Below, one piece after another: positions 57,597 to 64,000 of a stretch of 64,000 nucleotides of DNA. The position numbers were made by a program, and so were the translations under genes. The first letter of the stretch is position 1. The number at the start of each line of letters is the position of its first letter. Location: the NCBI RefSeq assembly GCF_027158005.1, contig NZ_JAPVLQ010000004.1, positions 218,713-282,712 of the forward strand, written 5' to 3'. The notes under the pieces were generated by a model. That model was given only the letters and a program-made list of their open reading frames with translations, did no database searches and had not been told where the DNA came from. The DNA comes from Rhodococcus sp. H36-A4 (GTDB taxonomy: Bacteria; Actinomycetota; Actinomycetes; Mycobacteriales; Mycobacteriaceae).

Positions 57597-57659
57597 AGTG
57601 CCGAGAGTTCATCGAGAGCGACATCTCCCAAACAGGTCTTCACAGTGTTCTCTTAACGA

Positions 57660-58559
57660 GTGATTGCGTTGCTTGCGCCCGGACAGGGCTCCCAGACACC
57701 CGGCATGCTCGTGCCGTGGCTCGAACTACCCGGTGCCGAGGACCGCGTTGCTTTATGGTCCAAGGCATCCGGACTCGACCTTGCTCGGCTGGGCACCACT
57801 GCCACCGCGGAGGAGATCACCGACACGTCGGTGACACAGCCACTCGTGGTCGCTGCCGCGCTACTCGCTTTCGAGGAGATAGCCAACCGGGGATTGCTGC
57901 AGGATGACGCGATCATCGCCGGTCATTCGGTCGGCGAACTCGCAGGCGCAGCGATAGCCGGTGTGATCTCGGCTGACGAGGCCGTCACGCTGGCGGCCGT
58001 GCGTGGCGCCGAGATGGCCAAAGCCTGCGCACTCGAACCGACTGGGATGTCTGCGGTGCTCGGCGGTGACGAATCCGAGGTCCTGGCTCGTCTCGAAGAA
58101 CTCGGTCTCGAACCTGCCAATGTCAACGCAGCCGGACAGATCGTGGCAGCCGGATTGCTGACAGCATTGGCCGAACTCGCTGCCAGCCCCCCGGAGAAGG
58201 CTCGCGTTCGCGCATTGCCTGTCGCAGGAGCTTTCCACACCCGCTTCATGGCACCGGCGCAAGACGCGGTTGCGACAGCGGCAGCGGCGATCACGCCGTC
58301 GGAACCGGCGCGGACTCTGCTCTCGAACTCCGACGGTAAAGCAGTCACCTCGGGCGCGGACGCGCTGACCAAGCTTGCCGCTCAGGTAACCAAACCTGTT
58401 CGATGGGATCTGTGCACTGCGACTTTGAAGGAGCTCGCGGTGTCGTCCATCGTCGAATTGCCACCGTCAGGCGCACTCGTCGGAATTGCCAAGCGCGAGA
58501 TGCGCGGTACTCCGAACCTCGGATTGAAAAAGCCCGAGGATATTGCGGCACTGACCTAG
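57660..58559 (+). CDS. fabD: Malonyl-CoA:ACP transacylase (FabD)
   Basis: FabD moves malonyl from CoA to AcpM for FAS-II chain extension. The 299-residue protein begins MIALLAPGQGSQTPGMLVPW. The nucleophile is Ser90 in GHSVGEL, the catalytic His193 lies in GAFHTRFM, and LSNSDGKAVTSGADALTKLA plus QVTKPVRWD complete the signature. It starts at GTG 57660 with no strong ribosome-binding site. It is the first gene of the operon fabD-acpM-kasA-accD6, preceded by a perfect palindrome. Confidence 0.94.
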   Translation: MIALLAPGQGSQTPGMLVPWLELPGAEDRVALWSKASGLDLARLGTTATAEEITDTSVTQPLVVAAALLAFEEIANRGLLQDDAIIAGHSVGELAGAAIAGVISADEAVTLAAVRGAEMAKACALEPTGMSAVLGGDESEVLARLEELGLEPANVNAAGQIVAAGLLTALAELAASPPEKARVRALPVAGAFHTRFMAPAQDAVATAAAAITPSEPARTLLSNSDGKAVTSGADALTKLAAQVTKPVRWDLCTATLKELAVSSIVELPPSGALVGIAKREMRGTPNLGLKKPEDIAALT

Positions 58560-58727
58560 CTCTACCAAGACCTCCCGTAGCTGATTCGTTACGGGTTCAG
58601 GGTGCGGTCTCGTAAGAGATGCGCGCGTGGCGTGTTGATACACAGCGCGCCGCAGACCACGCAGGATCAGCATCGAACTTCGGCGCATCGATTCACGATG
58701 CACCGACACAATGAAGGGAGCCACGCA

Positions 58728-59030
58728 GTGGCCAGCCAGGAAGACCTCATCGCCGGACTTGCAGAGATCATCGAGGAGGTCACGGGTATCGAACCCTCCG
58801 AGGTGACCATCGACAAGTCCTTCGTGGACGACCTCGATATCGACTCGCTGTCGATGGTCGAGATCGCCGTTCAGACCGAAGACAAGTACGGCGTGAAGAT
58901 CCCCGACGAAGACCTCGCAAGCCTGCGCACCGTCGGTGACGCAGTTGCGTACATCCAGAAGCTCGAAGCAGAGAACCCCGACGCTGCCGAAGCAATCAAG
59001 GCCAAGCTCGACGACTCCGCGAGCGAGTGA
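58728..59030 (+). CDS. acpM: Meromycolate-extension acyl carrier protein (AcpM)
   Basis: AcpM carries growing acyl chains in FAS-II. The 100-residue protein has [20 protein letters not shown], where Ser40 of DSL accepts phosphopantetheine. The C-terminal extension ([20 protein letters not shown]) beyond a normal 80-residue ACP is typical of mycolata AcpM. The start is GTG 58728 with AAGGGAG 7 bases upstream, which rules out the longer open frame from 58602. Its stop overlaps an in-frame GTG of the kasA frame; the kasA start I chose lies 8 bases downstream. Confidence 0.95.
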   Translation: MASQEDLIAGLAEIIEEVTGIEPSEVTIDKSFVDDLDIDSLSMVEIAVQTEDKYGVKIPDEDLASLRTVGDAVAYIQKLEAENPDAAEAIKAKLDDSASE

Positions 59031-59038
59031 GAGAAAAC

Positions 59039-60289
59039 ATGACCAACCCATCCACAGCCAACGGACGCTTCCCGAATGTCGTCGTCACCAGCCTTGCTGC
59101 GACCACGTCCATCGCGGGCGATGTCGACGCGACGTGGAAGGGTCTGCTGAACGGTGAGAGCGGCATTGGCGTACTCGAAGATGATTTCATCGCCGAGTAC
59201 GACCTCCCCGTTCGAATCGGCGGACACCTCGCGGTCAGTCCGTCGAGCCTGCTCACGCGAGTGGAGATGCGGCGACTGAGCTATGTGGAGCAGCTGTCCA
59301 CTGTTCTCGGCCGCGAGGTATGGAAGAACGCTGGAAGCCCCGAGGTGGATCCGCTCCGCCTCGCCGTCTCCATCGGCACCGGTCTCGGCGGTGGTGACTC
59401 GCTCATCGATGCCGTCGACAAGCTCAAGACCGGTGGGTACCGCAAGGTCTCTCCCCTCGCAGTTCAGATGGTCATGCCGAACGGCCCCGCAGCGGTGGTC
59501 GGTTTGGAGCTCAAGGCACAGGCCGGAGTCATCACTCCGGTATCTGCGTGCTCTTCAGGGTCGGAGGCCATCGCTCACGCGTGGCGCATGATCGTGATGG
59601 GCGACGCCGACATGGTTGTCACCGGTGGCGTCGAGGGATTCATCGACGCGGTGCCGATCGCGAGTTTCTCCATGATGCGCGCGATGAGCACCAACAACGA
59701 CAATCCGAAGGGCGCGTCGCGGCCGTTCGACAAAGACCGGGACGGGTTCGTGTTCGGCGAGGCGGGTGCGCTCATGGTCATCGAGACCGAAGAGCATGCC
59801 AAAGCACGTGGAGCCACGATCCATGCACGTCTTCTCGGCGCCGGTATCACCTCGGACGGATTCCACCTCGTGGCACCCGATCCCGAAGGAACCGGAGCGG
59901 CTCGGGCGATGACCCGGGCGATCGAAACAGCGGGACTGCAGAAGTCCGACATCACGCACGTGAATGCACACGCAACGGCAACACCGATCGGTGACACCGC
60001 TGAAGCGCTTGCAATCAACAAGGCGGTCGGCAACCATGCAGCGGTGTATGCACCAAAGTCCGCACTTGGACACTCGATCGGCGCCGTCGGCGCACTCGAG
60101 TCGGTGCTTACGGTGCTCGCAGTGCGCGAGGGAATCATTCCTCCCACACTGAATTTGGATAATCAGGATCCGAAAATCGATCTCGATGTCGTCAAGGGCG
60201 AGCCCCGCGTCGGACAGATCGACTACGCGATCAACAACTCGTTCGGATTCGGTGGGCACAACGTCGCGCTCGCCTTCGGTAGAGCTTGA
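59039..60289 (+). CDS. kasA: 3-oxoacyl-ACP synthase (KasA)
   Basis: KasA condenses malonyl-AcpM with acyl-AcpM to lengthen meromycolate precursors. The 416-residue protein has the same residue numbering as M. tuberculosis KasA: nucleophile Cys171 in [15 protein letters not shown] and His311 in [13 protein letters not shown]. The second His is in [20 protein letters not shown]. Position 312 is Ala where KasA normally has Gly (HGTATP). I chose ATG 59039 by alignment with [22 protein letters not shown] 59027 is an alternative. Unlike M. tuberculosis there is no second synthase (kasB) before accD6. Confidence 0.94.
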   Translation: MTNPSTANGRFPNVVVTSLAATTSIAGDVDATWKGLLNGESGIGVLEDDFIAEYDLPVRIGGHLAVSPSSLLTRVEMRRLSYVEQLSTVLGREVWKNAGSPEVDPLRLAVSIGTGLGGGDSLIDAVDKLKTGGYRKVSPLAVQMVMPNGPAAVVGLELKAQAGVITPVSACSSGSEAIAHAWRMIVMGDADMVVTGGVEGFIDAVPIASFSMMRAMSTNNDNPKGASRPFDKDRDGFVFGEAGALMVIETEEHAKARGATIHARLLGAGITSDGFHLVAPDPEGTGAARAMTRAIETAGLQKSDITHVNAHATATPIGDTAEALAINKAVGNHAAVYAPKSALGHSIGAVGALESVLTVLAVREGIIPPTLNLDNQDPKIDLDVVKGEPRVGQIDYAINNSFGFGGHNVALAFGRA

Positions 60290-60334
60290 TCCTGTCCGAG
60301 TAGTTCACTCGTGACGATCGAGCTCACACTCGAA

Positions 60335-60368
60335 CCCCGGGAGGGGTCCTATCAGACCTCTCCCGGGG
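60335..60368 (+). terminator. Hairpin between kasA and accD6
   Basis: A 12-bp GC-rich stem with one mismatch (60335-60346 with 60357-60368) and a 10-base loop lies 45 bases after kasA and 34 bases before accD6. There is no U tract. It may partly terminate or stabilise the fabD-acpM-kasA mRNA rather than end the operon. Confidence 0.55.
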
Positions 60369-60402
60369 ATCGCCCGCCCCGGGCATCAAGAAGGAGAACG
60401 CG

Positions 60403-61836
60403 ATGACCATCTTGTCCCCCGCCACTCGCTCCCACAACGCGACCGATCCCCGCGATCCGGTCGCGCGGCTCGAGAAGCTCTTCGACGCGGGGACGATGGT
60501 TTCGCTCCACGACCGTGACAAATCCGGTCTGCTCGCGGCCTCCGGTGACATCGACGGCGTTCACAGCGTCGCGTACTGCTCCGACGCCACCGTCATGGGT
60601 GGCGCAATGGGTGTCGATGGGTGCAAGCACATTGTCTCGGCCATCGATATCGCACTCGACCGCAATGCCCCCATCGTGGGAATTTGGCATTCCGGCGGAG
60701 CCCGACTCGCTGAGGGCGTCGAAGCTCTGCATGCAGTCGGCCTCGTGTTCGAGGCCATGGTCCGCGCCTCCGGGGTTGTCCCTCAGATCTCTGTCGTCCT
60801 CGGCTTCGCAGCCGGCGGCGCCGCGTACGGCCCGGCCCTCACCGACGTCGTCATCATGGCTCCCGAGGGACGTGTATTCGTCACCGGTCCCGATGTCGTG
60901 CGCAGCGTGACGGGCGAGCAGGTGGACATGGTGTCCCTCGGCGGACCGGACACGCACCACAAGAAGTCCGGCGTCTGCCATATTGTCGCGGACGACGAGC
61001 TCGACGCTCTCACGCGCGCCCGTCGACTGGTCTCCATGTTCAGCGAGCAAGGCACATTCGACATCGCCGCCGCCGAACACGGTGACACCGACCTCAAAGC
61101 ACTACTGCCCGAGTCGAATCGGCGCGCCTACGACGTACACCCAGTAATCGACGAGCTTCTCGACAACGTCGAGGGCGAGTCGACGTTCGAGGAATTCCAG
61201 GGTGGTTGGGCTCGCAGCATCGTCATCGGTCTTGGTCGCCTCAGTGGCCGGACCGTCGGCGTGATCGCCAACAATCCGATTCGCCTCGGCGGGTGTCTCA
61301 ACTCCGAAAGCGCCGAGAAGGCAGCACGATTCGTCCGCCTGTGCGATGCGTTCGGCATCCCGCTCGTGGTGGTCGTCGACGTTCCGGGCTATTTGCCGGG
61401 TGTCAGCATGGAATGGGAGGGGGTCGTCCGTCGTGGCGCAAAGCTCCTCCATGCATTCGCGGAAGCGAAGGTACCGCGAGTCACCCTGGTGACTCGCAAA
61501 ATCTACGGCGGCGCGTACATCGCGATGAACGCGCGAGCCCTCGGCGCAACCGCGGTCTATGCCTGGCCGGGTTCCGAGGTCGCTGTCATGGGCGCCAAGG
61601 CAGCGGTTGGGATTCTGCACAAGAAGGCGTTGGCAGCTGCGCCGGAAGAAGAGCGCGAGGCGTTACACGATCGACTGACCGTGGAGCACGAAACCATTGC
61701 AGGCGGGGTCGATCGGGCCGTGGCCATCGGCGTCGTCGACGCGGTCATCGAGCCTGCCCTCACGCGTTCGACCATCGCAAAAGCGTTGGCCGGTGCGCCT
61801 GCAGCGCGCGGCAACCACAAGAACATCCCGCTGTAA
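60403..61836 (+). CDS. accD6: Acyl-CoA (acetyl/propionyl-CoA) carboxylase beta subunit (AccD6)
   Basis: AccD6 is the carboxyltransferase subunit that makes malonyl-CoA for fatty acid and mycolate synthesis, working with a biotinylated alpha subunit encoded elsewhere. The 477-residue protein has VARLEKLFDAGTMVSLHDRD, the oxyanion-hole glycines in IWHSGGARLAEGVEAL and GFAAGGAAYGPALTDVVIM, and LVVVVDVPGYLPGVSMEW in the second crotonase-like half. KIYGGAYIAMNARALGAT follows. AAGGAG precedes ATG 60403. It ends the FAS-II cluster and is followed by a strong terminator. Confidence 0.94.
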   Translation: MTILSPATRSHNATDPRDPVARLEKLFDAGTMVSLHDRDKSGLLAASGDIDGVHSVAYCSDATVMGGAMGVDGCKHIVSAIDIALDRNAPIVGIWHSGGARLAEGVEALHAVGLVFEAMVRASGVVPQISVVLGFAAGGAAYGPALTDVVIMAPEGRVFVTGPDVVRSVTGEQVDMVSLGGPDTHHKKSGVCHIVADDELDALTRARRLVSMFSEQGTFDIAAAEHGDTDLKALLPESNRRAYDVHPVIDELLDNVEGESTFEEFQGGWARSIVIGLGRLSGRTVGVIANNPIRLGGCLNSESAEKAARFVRLCDAFGIPLVVVVDVPGYLPGVSMEWEGVVRRGAKLLHAFAEAKVPRVTLVTRKIYGGAYIAMNARALGATAVYAWPGSEVAVMGAKAAVGILHKKALAAAPEEEREALHDRLTVEHETIAGGVDRAVAIGVVDAVIEPALTRSTIAKALAGAPAARGNHKNIPL

Positions 61837-61852
61837 TCGCTTGGGAGCGGAA

Positions 61853-61895
61853 CAAAGCAGTGCCCCGGTGTCTCGGACACCGGGGCACTGCTTTG
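61853..61895. terminator. Terminator after accD6
   Basis: A perfect 20-bp stem (61853-61872 with 61876-61895) has a 3-base loop and lies 16 bases after accD6. It also faces the end of the convergent cold-shock gene. Confidence 0.93.
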
Positions 61896-61922
61896 GGCTG
61901 CAGAGTACTTCGAGCTACAAGG

Positions 61923-62360
61923 TCAGCCTTCGAGCCACTTGTGTGACGCGGCAATCCGAATGACGGCCTCACGCACGTCGAGCACTTGCTCGGCGGTGAG
62001 ACCGCGGTTCGCCTGCAGGAGAGCTTCGGTCAATTCGGTCGAGAAGTCGCTGCGCGCGAGGACATCGCACACGACGTCGTCGAATTCGTGCCCGGTCGAC
62101 GCTGACACTGTATGTGCAACTGGGTGCGCTGGTCGATGTTGCACCGGCGCTGCGGAGTCGACTATCTGGACTTGGCCTGCCTTGAGGCCTCGATCGCCGT
62201 GCTCGGCGACATACTCGACCCGAACCCCAGGGGCGAGAAGTCGCTTGTCGAAGTCGAGGTCGTTGACGTGAATGAAGACATCCTCACCGCCCTCGTCGGG
62301 CGCAACGAATCCATAACCCTTGAACTCATCGAAGCGAATTACTTTACCTGTCGACAACAT
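61923..62360 (-). CDS. Cold-shock-domain protein with C-terminal extension
   Basis: This RNA-binding protein of 145 residues has an N-terminal cold-shock domain (residues 1-66): TGKVIRFDEFKGYGFVAPDE and GGEDVFIHVNDLDF carry the RNP1/RNP2-type aromatic residues. The extra C-terminal ~75 residues (FDDVVCDVLARSDFSTELTE onward) are helical and not typical of short CspA proteins. The architecture resembles M. tuberculosis Rv0871 (CspB), about 135 residues. ATG 62360 begins MLSTGKVIRF. It is convergent with accD6 across a terminator. Confidence 0.9.
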   Translation of the reverse strand: MLSTGKVIRFDEFKGYGFVAPDEGGEDVFIHVNDLDFDKRLLAPGVRVEYVAEHGDRGLKAGQVQIVDSAAPVQHRPAHPVAHTVSASTGHEFDDVVCDVLARSDFSTELTEALLQANRGLTAEQVLDVREAVIRIAASHKWLEG

Positions 62361-62451
62361 AGAACCACCCCTCGAGAAACCGTCGAACCCGCATGCCTAG
62401 CCTGGCACAGTTCCGACACTACCGAAGGGTGAATTCTCCGGGAGACTCCGG

Positions 62452-62964
62452 TCATCCCGCATTGCGGCTGAGCCAAGTGACCTCGGCCCCGGCTCCCCCG
62501 GTCCGGTACGGTTCGAGCGCGTGATCCCAGGCGCTGCCCAGGGCGTGTTCGATCTCTGCGGCAAGATTTCCCGAATTTCCCTCGATCATCGACTTGAGTC
62601 GCATCTCGCCAAGGATCACGTCGCCGTTCGCGCTCGTCGAGCCACGCCAGAGCCCGAGACCTGGTACATGGGCAAAACGTTCACCGTCGACGCCCTCGCT
62701 GGCGTCCTCGGTGACCTCGAACCTCAGCATCTGCCACGTCCGAAGAATGCCTGCCAGCGCGGCCCCGGTACCCACGGGACCGACCCAGTCACTGGCAGCA
62801 CGAAGCTGCCCGCCGCCGGCCGGCTGCGCGGACCACTTGAGATTCGCACGGCAGTTCAACGCGTCGGATAGTGCCCATTCGACATGCGGGCACAACGCGG
62901 CAGGTGACGCGTGAATGTAGACCACACCCGACGTGGCATCTGCGAACTGATTCAATGCACGCAT
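62452..62964 (-). CDS. DUF3145 family protein
   Basis: This 170-residue protein of unknown function matches actinobacterial DUF3145: MRALNQFADATSGVVYIHAS, PAALCPHVEWALSDALNCRA and WSAQPAGGGQLRAASDWVG, then TWQMLRFEVTEDASEGVDGE and LAAEIEHALGSAWDHALEPY. It has no signal peptide or membrane helix. It is encoded singly between the cold-shock gene and the hydrolase. Confidence 0.9.
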   Translation of the reverse strand: MRALNQFADATSGVVYIHASPAALCPHVEWALSDALNCRANLKWSAQPAGGGQLRAASDWVGPVGTGAALAGILRTWQMLRFEVTEDASEGVDGERFAHVPGLGLWRGSTSANGDVILGEMRLKSMIEGNSGNLAAEIEHALGSAWDHALEPYRTGGAGAEVTWLSRNAG

Positions 62965-63130
62965 TCGATTACTCCTCCAGCTTCGACGAGGGACGTCTTC
63001 CCCAACGACCTCTTACACGAACTGGTATCTGAAGCTCTCTCATACGTACATGCACTAGTGTGCCCCGAGTTACCCCTGTTGCGCCAGTGTACTAGTGATT
63101 CCAATGATGATCTGAGCGGTGCCGAGGTCT

Positions 63131-63943
63131 CTACCTGGGATTATTGTCGAGCACTTCATCGGACAGCTCGGTCCACAGTGATTTGGCCCACTCGCCGAAC
63201 GCGAGATCCGTGAGAACGACAGTGGCCAGGCCGACGTCCGGGTCCACCCAGAGAAACGTTCCGGACTGTCCGAAATGGCCGAACGTCCGAGTCGAATTCC
63301 GCTGTCCGGTCCAGTGAGGTTCTTTGCCGTCGCGAAGTTCGAATCCCAGGCCCCAATCGTTCGGCCGTTGAGATCCATAACCGGGCAGAATGCCGTCGAG
63401 CCCCTCGAATTGCACGCTGACCGCGGCCGCGAAGGTCGCCTCCGCCAGCAGGGTCGGCGACAAGAGTTCGGATGCGAATGCAGATAGATCGCGCACTGAT
63501 GAGCGCGCACCGTGACCTGCCGGCCCCGCGAGCGTCGAGGCGGTCATACCGAGCGGCGCGAACACGGCCTCGGCGAGGTAGTCATCGAACGCAATTCCGG
63601 ATTCGGACTCGATCAGCGCGGCGAGCAGCTCGAAGCCGACGCTCGAGTAGATGCGCTTGGTCCCGGGGGCTGCTTGTACCTTGTTCTCACCGAAGGCGAG
63701 CCCCGAACTGTGCGCAAGAAGATGACGGACGGTCGAGCCCTCAGGGCCCGCTTGCTGATCGAGATCGATTGCTTCTTCTTCGACTGCGACGAGTGCCGCG
63801 TAGGCCACCAGTAGTTTGGTGACCGACGCCAGCTCGTACACGCGGTCGACATCGCCGTACTGCTCGCTCACACCTTCCGTCGACACCACCGCTGCGGATG
63901 CATTGTCGACGGGCCAACCAGCGATCAAATCCAAGGAGTGCAC
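63131..63943 (-). CDS. Serine beta-lactamase-fold hydrolase
   Basis: This beta-lactamase/class C esterase family protein has 270 residues. The catalytic SxxK motif is ELASVTKLLVAYA near residues 40-43. The second motif reads YSSVGFELLAAL (YxS, in place of the common YxN), and HFGQSGTFLWVDPD is in the third-motif region (HxG). VRHLLAHSSGLAFGE and FDDYLAEAVFAPLGMTAS are typical of this family. It is small for the family and has no signal peptide, so it is probably a cytosolic esterase or peptidase; resistance is not implied. The start is GTG 63943. Confidence 0.87.
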   Translation of the reverse strand: MHSLDLIAGWPVDNASAAVVSTEGVSEQYGDVDRVYELASVTKLLVAYAALVAVEEEAIDLDQQAGPEGSTVRHLLAHSSGLAFGENKVQAAPGTKRIYSSVGFELLAALIESESGIAFDDYLAEAVFAPLGMTASTLAGPAGHGARSSVRDLSAFASELLSPTLLAEATFAAAVSVQFEGLDGILPGYGSQRPNDWGLGFELRDGKEPHWTGQRNSTRTFGHFGQSGTFLWVDPDVGLATVVLTDLAFGEWAKSLWTELSDEVLDNNPR

Positions 63944-63976
63944 GCGGATGAGCCTAGTTGTAGGCAGACGAGTCGG

Positions 63977-64000
63977 GGGGGGGGGCGGGCCCCCCCCCCC
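63977..64000. other. Terminal poly-G/poly-C run, probable assembly artefact
   Basis: The window ends with a run of G (interrupted by one C) followed by a run of C. Such a mirrored homopolymer at a sequence end is typical of low-quality read ends rather than real DNA. It should not be interpreted biologically. Confidence 0.7.

Noticed and set aside
55787..57643. Long minus-strand ORF of 618 codons opposite mabR and the end of aceE
   Set aside because: It is antisense to two clear conserved genes, its product is Arg/His-rich with no family features, and its repeated segment is only the complement of the mabR repeats.

Overview
The window is a chromosomal segment of a mycolic-acid actinobacterium. 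A Rhodococcus of moderately high GC is the best fit. The evidence is gene order that tracks Mycobacterium tuberculosis from about Rv2199c (ctaF) to Rv2247 (accD6), frequent GTG/TTG starts, 4-bp stop/start overlaps, a KasA/AcpM/AccD6 FAS-II cluster and a MabR-type regulator. Genus assignment rests on recognising families and synteny from memory; no database search was possible. The last ~30 bases are a run of G followed by a run of C, which looks like a contig end or sequencing artefact.

Layout. 0.3-4 kb: cytochrome c oxidase subunits ctaF/ctaC, divergent from asnB. 4-6.7 kb: adenosine kinase, an ErpA-type Fe-S carrier and glycerate kinase on the minus strand. 6.8-9.9 kb: a membrane protein followed by cobU-cobT-cobS. 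9.9-12.2 kb: ilvE and gcvT. 12.3-19.2 kb: leucyl aminopeptidase, the E2 acyltransferase dlaT, an epimerase, then lipB and lipA, which make the lipoyl cofactor DlaT needs. 19.3-30.6 kb: nitrogen assimilation (glnA1, glnE, glnA2), interrupted by a four-gene compatible-solute ABC transporter. 30.7-36.4 kb: exported hydrolase, panB, proline iminopeptidase and an RNB ribonuclease. 36.5-37.0 kb: RNase P RNA. 37-45.7 kb: a DUF1697 protein, an ion transporter, the minus-strand operon cobC - nif3-like - zinc-ribbon protein - RNase H/phosphatase fusion, a PtkA-like HAD protein, SURF1 and cobD. 45.9-51.8 kb: the least conserved part, with small membrane and hypothetical proteins, an iron-type alcohol dehydrogenase, a flavin oxidoreductase, an OhrR-like MarR regulator, two divergent TetR regulators and tRNA-Val. 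52-61.8 kb: ahpE, a DUF3052 gene, aceE, mabR and fabD-acpM-kasA-accD6. 61.9-64 kb: a cold-shock protein, a DUF3145 protein and a beta-lactamase-fold hydrolase.

How it fits together. Five cobalamin genes (cobU, cobT, cobS, cobC, cobD) plus a fused phosphatase domain cover nucleotide-loop assembly. aceE, dlaT, lipB and lipA supply E1, E2 and the cofactor of pyruvate dehydrogenase, which feeds acetyl-CoA to the FAS-II genes. SURF1 and ctaC/ctaF belong to the aa3 oxidase. glnA1 has a clear GlnR-type operator, and GlnE modifies its product.

I found no wholly new defence or mobile system. The most unusual signals are a 33-bp-period repeat shared between the rnpB flank and the 5' coding end of mabR, a perfect palindrome upstream of fabD, a 29-codon leader ORF coupled to aceE, a PtkA homologue without adjacent PtpA, and an AhpE homologue with a second BCP-like cysteine.
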